Origin: Hortaea werneckii
Taxonomy: Eukaryota > Ascomycota > Dothideomycetes > Mycosphaerellales > Teratosphaeriaceae
Direction of reading: 5' to 3'
NCBI GenBank assembly: GCA_037044905.1
Contig: JBAOKB010000164.1
Span: forward strand, 1-64,000
DNA length: 64,000 bases
Position numbers and translations under genes: made by a program. This document shows, piece by piece, positions 1 through 11,147 of the stretch. The first letter of the stretch is position 1; each line of letters starts with the position of its first letter. Below the pieces are notes generated by a model, which did no database searches, was not told the origin of the DNA, and saw only the letters and a program-made list of their open reading frames with translations.

Positions 1-1
1 A

Positions 2-1753
2 ATCCTAGCTGGTCAGCATATCTGTATCCCTCCACATGCTCGGACTTATCCATACTTGTCTGAGATCTCGCAGTCGCCACAGCATGCTATCAAATATGTT
101 GGCTTCGATGCGGAGCGAGGAAGTAGCGTTGGTGGCACCAGTGTCCGTGGCGCCTATCTGAGTGCACGATACGAAAGCAGACGGGAGGAGACAGATTTCT
201 CGGTACGGGACTACCTGATGGGCCAGACAGAACTCAACCCGCTCGAGAGTACGGAATCAGATGCCGATCGACATGCCCTTGAGGAAGTAGTAGATCGCCT
301 CAATCTAAGAGGTCTACTTTCAATGCCGGTCGCGAATCTTAGCAATGGGCAGACACGCCGGGCTCGCATCGCCAAAGCTCTCATGGCACGACCTGAGGTG
401 TTGCTCCTTGATGGTCCATTCATGGGTCTAGATCCAAAAACATTGAGAACATTATCGGGTGTTCTCAGTGAGCTCGCAGAGCGGCAGCAGCCCCGCCTCG
501 TGATGAGTTTACGACCAGAAGACGGTGTACCAGAGTGGGTAAGCCACTTAGTCGTCATCGATGAACGGATGCGAATTGTTGGACATGGCCCAAAGCAGAA
601 CCTCACGGACACCTCTGGTGCTCACAGTGTAACCTTGCAAGGCTTGTTGAAGACGATTGAGCACAGCGAGAAAGCAACGTCTCCAGAGCAAGTCAGCCGT
701 GACGGCTTCGAAGCCTACTCACCCGGTCAGAGAGGCGGTGATGCGTTAGTGCAAATGCAAGGCGTCAAAGTAGCCTACGGCGATAAGGTCGTTTTAGGGG
801 ACTGGGAGCAGCAGCTCGGGGCTGAACCTCATCCCGGACTCTGGTGGAGCCTTCACCGTGGACAACGAGCCGGCATCTTCGGTCCCAACGGTAGCGGCAA
901 AACGACCATGCTCAGCCTCATCACGTCCGACCATCCCCAAACGTACAGCTTGCCTGTTAAGATCTTTGGCCGCTCCCGTCTCCCTAGCCCTGGAGAGCCT
1001 GGCATCAGCGTCTTCGACATCCAACGCCGGATGGGTCACTCAAGCCCTGAAGTTCATGCGTTCTTTCCCAAGCAACTCACAGTCCGCCGCGCTATCGAGT
1101 CGGCATTCGCAGACGCGCCTTTAGCGAAACCGAAGCTAGACAAGAAGGCGAATCGCCGAGTCGATGCTTTGCTCAGGTGGTTTGCAAGGGAACTGTCTCC
1201 ATGGCAGCACCAGCCGACATCGATTGAAATGTTGACAGCAGCTTCTGAGAGCAAGACGCCGCTCAGTACTAACCCTGATGCGTTGAAGGAGATTTGGAAA
1301 GAAGCTACAGTTGATGACCTCGACATTGTCTGGGCTACCGACCTCCGCTTTGCTGAACTAAGCTTCTCAAATCAACGGCTGGTGCTCTTCATCCGAGCTC
1401 TGGTCTCTAGTCCAGACCTGGTCATCCTCGACGAGGCGCTCAGTGGTATTGACGAGCGTACTCGCGATAAGGCCTTGCTGTTCTTGTCTCAGGGTGAGAT
1501 GGTGAGTCGAGTCGAAGATGGTATGGTCAAACAAAGCCCAATTGCCAAGCTAGAAATGGAGACGTACGAGGGACTATCGGATCAGCAGGCTTTGCTTGTC
1601 ATTAGCCATGCGAAGGAGGATGTCCCTGGTTGTGTTAGAGATTGGATTTGCTTGCCAGAACCCGGGGAAGGCAAGCCACCTAGGAGTGGAAAACTCAGTG
1701 GACCCTTGGAGCTGAATCCTCACGGTTGGGACGAGATCTGGGCGGGTAGGTGA
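2..1753 (+). CDS. Soluble twin-domain ABC ATPase (yeast YDR061W-like), 5' end off the window
   Basis: The frame is open from base 2, so the true start and the first Walker A lie left of the window. The stop is the TGA at 1751-1753. Two nucleotide-binding domains are visible and no membrane segment is, which fits the soluble fungal ABC proteins resembling yeast YDR061W (family assignment by memory). NBD1 shows a good signature loop (LSNGQ, about 335-350) and a Walker B whose usual glutamate is glycine (LLLDGPF). NBD2 has a canonical Walker A (GPNGSGKTT, about 883-909), a degraded signature (LSFSNQ) and an intact Walker B (VILDEALSG). This implies one competent ATP site, made of the NBD2 Walker motifs and the NBD1 signature. 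Substrate unknown. It converges on the amidotransferase gene 211 bp away. Confidence 0.85.
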   Translation: MLAGQHICIPPHARTYPYLSEISQSPQHAIKYVGFDAERGSSVGGTSVRGAYLSARYESRREETDFSVRDYLMGQTELNPLESTESDADRHALEEVVDRLNLRGLLSMPVANLSNGQTRRARIAKALMARPEVLLLDGPFMGLDPKTLRTLSGVLSELAERQQPRLVMSLRPEDGVPEWVSHLVVIDERMRIVGHGPKQNLTDTSGAHSVTLQGLLKTIEHSEKATSPEQVSRDGFEAYSPGQRGGDALVQMQGVKVAYGDKVVLGDWEQQLGAEPHPGLWWSLHRGQRAGIFGPNGSGKTTMLSLITSDHPQTYSLPVKIFGRSRLPSPGEPGISVFDIQRRMGHSSPEVHAFFPKQLTVRRAIESAFADAPLAKPKLDKKANRRVDALLRWFARELSPWQHQPTSIEMLTAASESKTPLSTNPDALKEIWKEATVDDLDIVWATDLRFAELSFSNQRLVLFIRALVSSPDLVILDEALSGIDERTRDKALLFLSQGEMVSRVEDGMVKQSPIAKLEMETYEGLSDQQALLVISHAKEDVPGCVRDWICLPEPGEGKPPRSGKLSGPLELNPHGWDEIWAGR

Positions 1754-1964
1754 AGGGACACTTATTCTCGAAGTCGAATATGGTTTTCACAGCGCGGATT
1801 TGGATGTCTAGAGCTGTAGATTAAGATCAGGGCGGCTTCCAGGGGGTCCGGACAGTCAGCACGGCACTGTATAGTCTTTTACTACATGGCACGTGTGCGC
1901 CTATCTATGTCTATCAAGACCAGTTCCTCCTTCATCAATTTCGTAGGTGAAGTCTCATAGCTAG

Positions 1965-2857
1965 TCAATCCTCCATCATGAACCGAATGAATGCTGCGCC
2001 TACCGCAACGCCGTCATGATGGTTGCGCACGCGGCTCATTCCATCGTTGTACATGTGGTCGTTGAAGACCCCTGATTCATGTCGTCGCCCTAATAGTTCG
2101 CTTACGATATCGCCGTTGAACTCAGGGTGGCCCTGTACGGTGATGAGCCGGTGCTTGGAGTACATGCCCTGCACCTGGCAGCGAGGCGAGTGTCCTAGGG
2201 GTTCGACAGATGATGGGTAGGCGAAGACGATATCCTGGTGCATTTGGTGGATGGCCTGCAGATCGTACTTCATCAGCAACATGGTCAGAACTCAGGGGCA
2301 GTCTGGGATGCGTACCAGCTGAGGAATACCGAAGAGTTGCTTCCCCTTCTCAGTCAAGTCCACTGGTACTACAGCGACCTCCCAGCCGTCGTTGCTCCTG
2401 CCCACCTTGACATCCAAGGCACGACCAATGATTTGGTGTCCAAAGCAGACTCCTACTAAACGGACTCGGTTCTGGGCGAGAACTTTCTTGGTAAACTCCA
2501 CGAGCTTGAGTATCCAAGGGTCGTTGTCGAAGGAGTTGAACTCTGTTCCAATTCAGGATCCAATCAGCCCGCGTTCTCCGTTTTTCCTATTTCGCAAGCG
2601 TTATTGGTACACAACGTACTGCTTCCTGTCAAGAGAATGCCATCTACATCCTCCAGGTTCGGATAGATTTCGTGGTTCACGACATCAAACTTTGAAATGT
2701 CTAGTTCAGGCCTTTGCACGCCATCCTTTTCCGCTACCTTGTCGGCGCCGGCATTGAGCAGCTCTTTGAATAGGTTGCCGTAGCCGCCGTACTTCTCCTT
2801 GGTCTTGCCAACCGGCTCGTCGCACTCGAGGACTGCGATTCGGAGGGGGCCTTTCAT
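1965..2857 (-). CDS. Class I glutamine amidotransferase-like protein, 3 exons
   Basis: Spliced as complement(1965..2255, 2316..2542, 2620..2857), which gives 251 residues. Both introns are GT-AG (77 and 60 nt) and join in frame. The fold is a stand-alone class I glutamine amidotransferase (GMP-synthase-like GATase), which hydrolyses glutamine to release ammonia. The nucleophile Cys112 lies in VCFGHQIIG and the His198/Glu200 pair in QGHPEF. No synthetase domain is attached, so the acceptor substrate is unknown. Yeast YLR126C is the likely type of relative. Start ATG at 2857 (MKGPLRIAV). It is divergent from CHM7 across 461 bp. Confidence 0.88.
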
Positions 2858-3318
2858 CTGCGCTGCCTTGGGTTGGAAGTGGTTTTTTACTCGGAACGGG
2901 TAGGTCAGGTTGCCAAGAAAGATTCCAACAGTGGATGCTATTTAGAGATGCTGGCGTGTTCTGTAGGTGACGTAGAATGAGAAGATGATTCACTGGGATG
3001 CCGTCAGTCGCAGTTGAATGTTCCAGACATCGATCTTGATAAGCCGATAAGCCCTATCGGCATTTGGCCGACGGAAGCCGAGCTCATGACAACTCTGATA
3101 CCTCAGGCGTCTTCCACCTCGTTCTGGCTGTGCCTGCCTTTCTGGTCGTTAGTGTGCATGTGAAAGTCGCCGGTGAGGCGGGGCGAGTCTTTGCCGGAAA
3201 CACAACCTCGTTCGCCTCTCGTACAATTCATATCACGCTCGTCTTGGCTTAGAGCATCTTGTCTGAGTGTCAAAGACTTGTTGGATTACATAGGCACAGT
3301 ACTGGACGCACCGCAAGA
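2858..3318. other. Divergent intergenic region, amidotransferase / CHM7
   Basis: This 461-bp stretch between two divergent start codons must hold both promoters. Short ORFs cross it but show no domain or codon signature. I see no clear TATA box or repeat. Confidence 0.5.
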
Positions 3319-4827
3319 ATGAACGAGCTTCTCGAGTTCCTACGAACACACGAGGAAGCGTTTCGTAGGTGAAGCCCACCCTCTCTTTTCGTACACTCTG
3401 AAGCCATCGATCGATCGATAGGCCTGACACGTCTTCTGTAGCCGCGCCCGCCTAGCCTCCCTGTACTCGGACTTCCGCAACCAGCGTCAAACGAACCCAG
3501 ATGGCTATCATGCGAATGCCTCAGCTTGGATGCGAGCTCTTACGGCGGCAGCAAATGCTGGTTTGATACCTTCGTCCTCAGCTTCTTCGCAACATGACCA
3601 CTTTGTCCTACAGACTGGAGAGGGGCTGGCTCGAGCATTACAAACACAAGAACTCGGTCGTCCTTTGGCGTTGGGAAGCGTGATAGACGAGGCCGTCAGA
3701 AGGAAGGAGCTCATTCCTGTGAAGGAATTCTTAGAAGCTAAAGAGAGCATATATGCAAAGCACTGGTTACCGACGCCATGGCAAGTGATGAGCTGGGGAC
3801 TGCGTCAACTTGGAGTGATTGGAGGAGACAGCAGCGAAGATAAGCTTGTCAGAGGCGAGTTTGTGCTCATGGATAACCTGGAGGCAAGTAACAAGAACGC
3901 TTATTGCAGGTCGACTAAACTAACAGGTGGCAGACAGCAGCAAAGGCAGCGCTCGATCATGTCTCCAAAACAGCCAGCTCTCACACAGCTCGCATCTTTT
4001 CTCGAGATCTTCTTGCCTCTACGCTTTGCAATGCACTCAATGTTTCCTCTCTCAGCCAAAGAGATACTTCCGTCCTCTTGATGCATCTTGCAAGAGACCG
4101 TGCGGCGATTGCCTACGATCCAGCGACCGGCACTGTCAAGTTCCACGCCCCTGGAGAGATGAAACCTGCCAGTATTGAGCAAGAAGACATCACGATCGCA
4201 TCGCTGCGGACTTTAATCAGCGGTCTTGAGCCACAGATCCAGCAGCTTATACAGCGAGTATCCGAACTAGACGCCAACGCTCAGGAGGCCGTGGCGAAGA
4301 AACAAAATGCCGCTGCGAAGGTAGCGCTGCGCCAGAAGAAGATGACCGAGACTAAGCTACAATCTCGAACTGCCACCCTTACGCAGGTAGAGGAAGTATA
4401 CGCCAAAATTGAGCAGGCAGCTGACCAAGTGGAAATCGTACGGGTCATGGAAGCCTCATCTACCACACTCCGCTCCCTCAACCAGAAGACAGGAGGTGTG
4501 GAGAAGGTGCAGGATGTTATGGAGAATCTCAGGGAGTCAATGCAAGACACGGAGGAGATTTCAGGAGCAATCAGCGAGGTCGGCGCAGGGCAGATTGACG
4601 AGGGCGAGGTGGACGATGAACTTGAGGCGCTTGAGAAGGCTGAACGCGAGAAGGTCGAGGAGGCTGAGCGGAAGGAGCGGGAGGCGAGAGAGGAGAAGGA
4701 AGCAGAGGAGACGAAGAAGAAGTTGGCCGAACTGGAGGGTCTGAAGAAGCCGGACGAGGTCTCTTCACCGCAAGAGGCTGAAGAGGTCAAGAAGAGGCTC
4801 GAGGCAGTTGGTCAATCGCAGCAATGA
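3319..4827 (+). CDS. CHM7: ESCRT-III-related Snf7-family protein, Chm7/CHMP7 type
   Basis: Spliced as 3319..3368, 3442..3887, 3938..4827, giving 461 residues, close to yeast Chm7 (about 450). Exon 1 is only 50 nt and encodes MNELLEFLRTHEEAFR; a 73-nt GT-AG intron then joins it to the LASLYSDF segment. The N-terminal half is the CHMP7 winged-helix-like region. The C-terminal half (from about residue 215) is the Snf7 helical core with a long charged coiled coil rich in E, K and R. Chm7/CHMP7 acts with LEM2 in nuclear-envelope surveillance and membrane sealing (known for the family). Intron 2 (3888-3937) can also be read as a GC-AG intron shifted four bases (3884-3933), with the same protein length. 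Function inferred from domain order. Confidence 0.87.
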
Positions 4828-5394
4828 GCAAGCTTTGGCAACCTTTCGCGCGTCGTAACAGAGGGTGAGACCGAAGCGTGCACATTGAATGATACGCCTG
4901 ATGACTTTGTCTTGATTTGCGGTTCATAAAGCACGTCATTGATGAGAAAGGACGTCCGTGAATCACACCTCGCTTCTTGCATGCGGGCGTTCAGAGTGAT
5001 GAGGCTCGGCTGCTACCTTGACTTTATGAGGAAAAGCCGCTAGGGAGATGCGGCTCGTCATGCCATGGTGGTGTGGGAGATAGCGATTCCTAGATTGCTA
5101 ATCCCGCCAAGGGCAGATCAGCTCGCATCGGAGTTTCCTCAAGATGGTAGGCGGGAAGAAGATCAATTATGTGGAGGCAGGAACATGACAATGAAGAGTA
5201 ACTGATGCGGAGAACGTCCTTGCATTTGCGTAAGCCAAAGGAGCAGCACAGCTCTGCCCATTTAGCAATCTCAATGTTTCGAATCAGGCAGGTGGTCATC
5301 ATCATAATAATACATGTCAGTTCCAATGCTGAAGCATAAAGCGTGCTGCGCATGGTTCGCTCGCCTTCTCGACACACTGCCACTTCGCCATCGT
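4828..5394. other. Convergent intergenic region
   Basis: 567 bp between the CHM7 stop and the stop of the secreted-protein gene. It presumably holds two 3' UTRs. I see no gene, repeat or structured RNA. Confidence 0.5.
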
Positions 5395-6120
5395 TTAGAT
5401 GTAAACCGGCTTGAGGTACACGTCGGCACAGCTGCATGGCGCTGGCGTGTCGATGTCGTAGAGCTTGCGGAAGAATAGCTGGGGAACACCATGCCACCAC
5501 TCGCACACTGTACCAGGTCAACATGGAACTTCTTCGATTATTTAAGATGACTTTTGAAGCATACCGAGCCATCCTCCGAACGAGTTCAAGCTGGGCAGGT
5601 TGGTACCAGGGGAGCTCGACCACTGCAAGCCAGTGTCGTTGATGTAGAAACCGTTCGTCGTGCCAAAGCTCGAGGTGCCCATGCCGGCATTGATGCGGAC
5701 AGGCTGCCAGTCGGCGTAGAAGTTGACGTTCTGAGAAATGACTAATTGTCCATTTGGTCAGCATGGGCGGTTTTGACAATAGAAGGCAAGCATCGTAGGC
5801 TCACTCATCTGCCACGGGAAGGCATTGCCAAGATTGAAAGCCTGGTAGTTGTTGTTCTCGATCGTAGTGCCATTGACCTGCTCCAGAAAGCCTTTCGCAG
5901 CGGCGGCGGTGCGTTCTTCGATGAAAGTGGCGTCGCCCAGGCCGGCACCGGTATGGTAACTGACCAACCAGAGCCCCTCGAATCGCTCCTTCCCAGCTTG
6001 GCCGGGCTTGAGGCAGGTTTGAAGGTTGTACTCTTGGGAGTGGTTGGTGAAGACTTGAGCAAGACCGGCGACGATCAGAGTCGAGAAGGCGAAGACGGTA
6101 CTTCCAGTCTGGAACTTCAT
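5395..6120 (-). CDS. Conserved small secreted fungal protein, function unknown
   Basis: Spliced as complement(5395..5507, 5565..5741, 5805..6120), 201 residues. Introns of 63 and 57 nt are GT-AG. The N-terminus (MKFQTGSTVFAFSTLIVAGLA) is a signal peptide. The mature protein has four cysteines and ends in CSCADVYLKPVYI after the motif CEWWHGVPQLFF; similar endings are familiar from many uncharacterised ascomycete secreted or wall-associated proteins. No catalytic motif is visible, and no membrane anchor follows, so secretion to the wall or outside is inferred. The longest unspliced frames here miss exons 2 and 3, so an ORF-only annotation would truncate it at about 120 residues. Confidence 0.75.
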
Positions 6121-7122
6121 GGTGGCGGGTGTTGCGTTTGTAGTCCGTTTGGCTAGTGTACTGTGATGGTCAGAGCATAGAAGCGGTCGAGTGACGAAGT
6201 CTTATATTGCCGCAAGAAAGGTGGTGACGTACTCCCATAGCAAGAGGAAGGTCCGTCGTGGTTCTGTAAATGGCAACCACGCCCCTCGCGACACTGCCTG
6301 CCTTGCGGATGCGACGGCATGCCGGTTTCGAAATCCGGCAAACACGAGGCATCAAACGCCAAATACTACTACGTACCTTGACGTATCACCAGGTTTGCCA
6401 AGATTCTTTGCATCAGACAAAGGGACCTTTGGTGGTCATCTGCTTCAGCAAGGTGCACATGCCTACATGGTATGCACCGGCCCCCGGGAAGCTGCAGGTA
6501 AGCGACCCTCCACTTGCTCCCAGATGCGCTGTGTCTCCGGATAGAGGCAGTGTTCTTGCGCTCCTGCAACACGAGAGCCTTCTAGTCTGCAAGTCTTGCT
6601 GTCTTTCGAAATAACCGAAGATCATCTTAGACATGCAGTAGCAAAGAAGGTTGGAGTCAACAGACTTCCCGATTGGGATGGATGGGTACCCATCCTCACG
6701 TCATCCACAACTAATGCCTTGCAGAGACTTCGTTGTATCGAGTATTGTTGAGCTCGCGGTATCTCTGCAGATGACATTGATTTGTCCCCACTAACAGTAC
6801 AGAGGCTTGCAGCCGATTGACTTGCAAAAACAGGGCCCAAAGCTGAAAGGCGGTAAATGCTCCATTGCAATTAGTAGCTTTTTTTGCTACTTACTGCTAC
6901 TATACTCATACAAACGAGATTCCGCTCTCGTAATGACCTGTGGGCAGACGGGTATCTCTGCATGTCTCTGCCAACTCCGTCGAGTCGCCGAATGAACGCC
7001 TTGGCTTTCTGTAGGGTGCCGTCCCACTTCCATTTTGTAAAACCGACCTTCCGATAGAACACCTTCCCTTGAAACTTAATGCAGTATTTGCACGCTCAGC
7101 ACCTTGTGGGCAGACAGCATAT
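6121..7122. other. Intergenic, about 1 kb, no gene seen
   Basis: Several short overlapping frames occur on both strands but none has a recognisable domain, signal peptide or consistent splicing. It includes the promoter of the secreted-protein gene (just right of 6120) and the 3' UTR of the exchanger gene. A short imperfect repeat of the string tgtgggcaga occurs near 6940 and 7106. Confidence 0.4.
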
Positions 7123-8970
7123 CTAGCCAGCAACACCTTGCTCAGCAGGATAGAACCATGCCATTACGGCGATGATGAGGTACGCGACCATGAGCATAAT
7201 ACCCTCAAGCCAATGCGACTTCCCATCCATGATGACATAGTTCACAACAACTATGCTGATGAACAAGACCGCGACTTGGAAGCCGTCAAAGCTGAGGGTC
7301 AAATCGGCCGGTTGTCCAACTCCGAACCAGCTCAGGAGCACCATGACTGGCAACACCAGGAGCGAGATCTGCAAGCTTGAGCCGACAGCCACGCCGATAG
7401 CCAGATCCATTTTATCTTTGATGGCGACCGTTACGGCCGTAGCGTGCTCGGCAGCATTTCCAACGATGGGCAGGAGGATCAACCCGATGAATTCCGGTGA
7501 GACGGACTCAGCAACCTCGCCGATAGCAGACACCATGTACTCGGCACAGAGCGCAATGAAGACGGTACTGATGGCCAGGGTGACAACAGCTCCGACAATG
7601 CTCAACTGCGGCGTTTCTTCCTCTTCCGGTTCCTCTCGAATCAGATTCTTCCGGTTGATCTGGCCACCTGCCGCAGCCGCACCTGTGCCTGCGCCGATGG
7701 TCGCAAGTCCACGCATCATGTCACCCGCCTCCTTCTTCCCGCTCGGCTTCTTGGGCGATTTCTGAGAAGGCTCGTTGTACATGTCGACGTGGGTCTTGAG
7801 TTGGAAGATGAGGTAGCAGAGGTAGACGAAGAGGAGCATGACGGCAGTGCCCCTGCTCGCGGGTACTACTGCTTGATCTCTGTCGCCAAACTGCACGAAA
7901 GCGGTGGGGATGATGAGCGATCCGATTGCTAGAGCAAGGAGGGAGGAGGCCGTCTGCGCAACTGTGAGGTTGAAGAATTGCTCCGTTCGCCTGGCGCCTC
8001 CGAGGAAGAAGCACATCCCTAACACCAGGAGGAGGTTGCTGAGCATGGATCCAATCAGCGAGGTCTGCACGATGAGGATCTTGCCTTGCGCGAGAGCGAT
8101 GATGCTAACGATCAGCTCGACCGCGTTTCCGAAAGTGGCGTTAAGTAAACCACCTAGCGTTTCTCCAATGTACATGGCCAGCTCCTCAGTCGAGTATGAT
8201 AGGACAGCGGCGAGCGGGATGATCGCTAGAAAGTTAATGACGAAGACCACGACCCTGTTCACTCCTGTGTATTCCAAGGCAATACCAACAGGAACGAATA
8301 CTAGCAGCAGGTTGATCCAGGAGCCAAATACTGCTTTGAACTGGCTTATGAATGTCAACTTCGGCCTCTTCTTCTTCGCCTCAGAGGTGTCCGCTCTTTC
8401 GAATTGGTCTGGGTGCGGATCATCCTGCTTCTTCCATGGCGTGAGCATCGCCTTGATGTTTCGTTTCCGCGGTCCAGATGCTTCTTCTTGGGCTGGTAAT
8501 GTACATGTCTCACCGTTGGTCTCCGCTTCTCCGGAAATCCCACTAGTCAATGGCTTTTCTGAACCCCCGCTCGATGTCAACCCTCGCTCAATCTGCTTGT
8601 CGGGGATGTTGATATCGCTCCTGCCATCAGGAAATGTTGGTGCTTTCCTCAACCCACTCGTCGGCCTATCTGCGTCTCTTCTCTTCATTTCGATCGATGT
8701 TGGCTCGGCGTCATTCTCTGTTCGGCGATGCTCTAATTCCCCTCCTACTCCTGCTCCTCCTTCCTCCTCGTCCAGCGCTCTTTGTTGCTGTTGTGGGTGC
8801 CATCGTCCTACTAGGTTGAAAGGTAATCTATTCTCGTCATCATTATTGTTGTTGAACCAGGCCTCTCGTCGCGCGGCTTTCTTTATGCTGTCTGGACGGG
8901 ACATGAATGTTAGCATGCAATCTATCATGTTTGTCGCATCAACAACATCACTCTTGTGCTACTTACGCAT
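7123..8970 (-). CDS. VCX1: Vacuolar Ca2+/H+ exchanger, CAX family (Vcx1-like)
   Basis: Spliced as complement(7123..8891, 8967..8970), 590 residues. The first exon contributes only four coding bases (ATG C), followed by a 75-nt GT-AG intron; the frame restarts at AC|AGC to give MHSIKKAARREAW. Reading straight through would add a false 5' extension. About 190 hydrophilic N-terminal residues precede about 11 membrane segments. Both CAX repeats are present: GNAVELIVSIIALAQG in the first half and GNAAEHATAVTVAI in the second, with an acidic loop (EEPEEEE) between them. CAX proteins exchange vacuolar protons for cytosolic Ca2+. The longer N-terminus than yeast Vcx1 (411 aa) is common in filamentous fungi and may be regulatory (inference). 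VCX1 is used as the family symbol; paralogues cannot be excluded. Confidence 0.9.
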
Positions 8971-11147
8971 GGTGAAGCTAATTATGGTGGTATCGCGAGG
9001 AGGGTTTCAATGCATGTAATGGATAGGCAACGCGATGTGTTGCCTTCGCCTCGTGGTTTGGGCCGCAGCGTTGGTCTGTGTCTGCAATGGGCCGAGTCGC
9101 TCAAGCTTATATTACTCGGGGCGGTAAGACAAGGACAGTGCCACGGCGGCTGGAGATGTTCTCGCGCAAGGTCGGTAAATGCTGTGTCTCCTAAACAAAG
9201 TCGCAGCTCCCAGGATCAAAGGAATGTCGCGAAGTTGGTCTTTTAAGCCGTACCCAAAGAGAGCCCGTAAGTGGCAGTGGTGGATGTGATGTTACCTAGG
9301 AAGTTCACTGGCAATCCCCTGTCGAAGCTCAGAGGTTCGAGTTGAAGCGTTAGTTCGAGCACAGCCTCCAGGTTGCAGGGACCTGGATGTCGATCTTGCC
9401 GCCGTTGACAACGCAAGTTACAACTCAAGATGTGGCGCAGGTGGCGTCGAGCATTCGATTTTTCAAATCTCTACTACTTGCAAACGACGCAATCCATAAC
9501 ACGAGAAGCGAAGATTGAGGATATGAGGAACTACATCTTTGTAGGAGAGAAATACATTTCATGTCACATCATATTGTTTGTATGCATGTTGCGACAGCAA
9601 GCTTCATGCCAACGCACTCTGGGCGCTCGTCACCGTGGCTTGATGTGCTTGTGCGTAATTGGCGGAAACCTTAAACGGCCTCCCAGAATGACACCTGCTT
9701 TTCCAACTTCTCAGCCTCAATCATCTCCAATGCACCACCACAGGGCAAGAAAGGGCTACAGAGGGCACGACACAAACGATGCGAGAACGAGATGACATGC
9801 TGGTCCATCCGAAAGAGCTCGAAGAAGAACGAACAATGCGAACAGCACGACTAAGCACTCGCCACACGGCGCGGCCGCAACTTCTGGGCTTAGACTCTTC
9901 TCAGCCTCCATGAGGTAGACTACCTGGACAGCCGGTATCTGTGGATGTCATTTCGGTGCTGCGAGGACCTCACCAGTCTTGACTACACACTGCGGCCATG
10001 GGATGCAATGAACTTCGACTGCCGAGACATCCAAGATGCCGCGTGAAAGCTTGGCCTTGCCACCAACTCTAGTTCTCATTGTCTCAAGGTTCCTCCCGCA
10101 GAGCTTGCCTCGACGGCTGCGTATCCTGTTCGTACCCATTGAAAGTTGCGCAGCAGGAGGTCTCGACAGATCTTTGTAAACATAACTTAGGCCATGGGGT
10201 ACGATCAAGATCGCCGTTCCGCCCCAAGCCATTGGCACATCCATCCGCTATAGCGTCCTGAATAGCAGGTTGTTAGAAGGACTCCCAGCTCAGGCAGAGC
10301 CGTCTCCCTCGCGTGGAGCAGATTACACTCTTGTGATCGCGTGGGTGTCTCTAATCAAGGAGACTGTAGGACTCTCCAAAGTAAGGCTGGGTATTGGACT
10401 ACTTACGATTCCGTAGGATGCGAGCCGATGTACATGCTCCCTAGCAACCCAAGTCAGTCGTTCGATGCCATAGGTGTAGCGTTTGCCTCCTACGCGAAAG
10501 GACCTCGCAAATCCTGTCGAACTCGATGGAGCAACCTAGAGTGGTCCCAGATATGATCATCTTGTCAGACAGCCATCATGACAGCCAAGCTGTAAATCGT
10601 CGCCGACAAGTGGTGGCAATGTGGTCATGCCCTGATCTACCTCTGCTGAATTCAAGCGCATGCCAGCTCGATCAACGTTCAGCATCTGAAGGCTCAGGCT
10701 CGACCCATTCATCACTTGGAGTTTGGCAGCGGTCGTTCACAAGCTTCCCTCGTGGCCTTCAAGACTAGCGTGACATGTGAAGTTGTGCTGAAGGCGCTGT
10801 ATTTAAGGCCCGCTCCTTTGCTTTCAAACCCTTTCCAAAACAATACACCCCCTTCGACTTCAAGCTATCTTTTCTCACTTTCAACCTTCCACTCAAGGCA
10901 TTCTTTCCTCACTTTCAATTGCCGTACAGCCCTGACACTGACAACACGACTTCAACTACCACCATTGCCGCCACGGCAGCACTTGACTTGAGCTGCCTCA
11001 CAGCCGGTATTTCGGACATCTTCTTACTTCTTACGACTGTCACCACCAAAGCTCCACTTGGTCTTTCAAAGGAGCACCAGCATCACTCACTGCCATCGAC
11101 TATCCTCGGCCATCATAATCCACGGTCACTCCAAAAGAAACGGCCCG
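8971..11147. promoter_or_regulatory. Long gap with SNF2-gene promoter at its right end
   Basis: About 2.2 kb. At the right end, TATTTAAG at 10800-10807 followed by a pyrimidine-rich leader (about 10813-11060, many CTTTC/TTTCA tracts) looks like the core promoter and 5' UTR of the SNF2-RING gene. The left few hundred bases are the upstream region of the VCX1-like gene. The middle contains a possible spliced minus-strand gene (listed separately); otherwise nothing recognised. Confidence 0.4.
9948..10535 (-). CDS. Possible overlooked spliced gene, cysteine-containing, 5' end not found
   Basis: Three minus-strand blocks join in one frame: 10535-10407, 10257-10136 and 10068-9948 (TGA). The introns are GTAAGT...CTAAC...CAG (149 nt) and GTACGA...TAG (67 nt), and the first block is preceded by a plausible CTCTAG acceptor. 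Together they encode about 123 residues with six cysteines in the last two blocks. No upstream exon with a start codon or signal peptide is clear, and I do not recognise the protein. A good donor plus branch site can arise by chance in 2 kb, so this is a candidate only. Confidence 0.22.

Noticed and set aside
2564..2630. Truncation of the amidotransferase at the end of its first open frame
   Set aside because: A 77-nt GT-AG intron restores the frame exactly and leads into the catalytic cysteine exon.
6121..7122. Several 60-117-residue frames as small secreted proteins
   Set aside because: None has a signal peptide, cysteine pattern or splice structure that holds together.
7904..9019. 371-residue plus-strand frame opposite the exchanger gene
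   Set aside because: Antisense shadow of a clear CAX transporter; no domain of its own.
11058..11147. Upstream extension of the SNF2-RING frame
   Set aside because: It begins at TTG, not ATG, and lies in the pyrimidine-rich leader; the first ATG is 11148.
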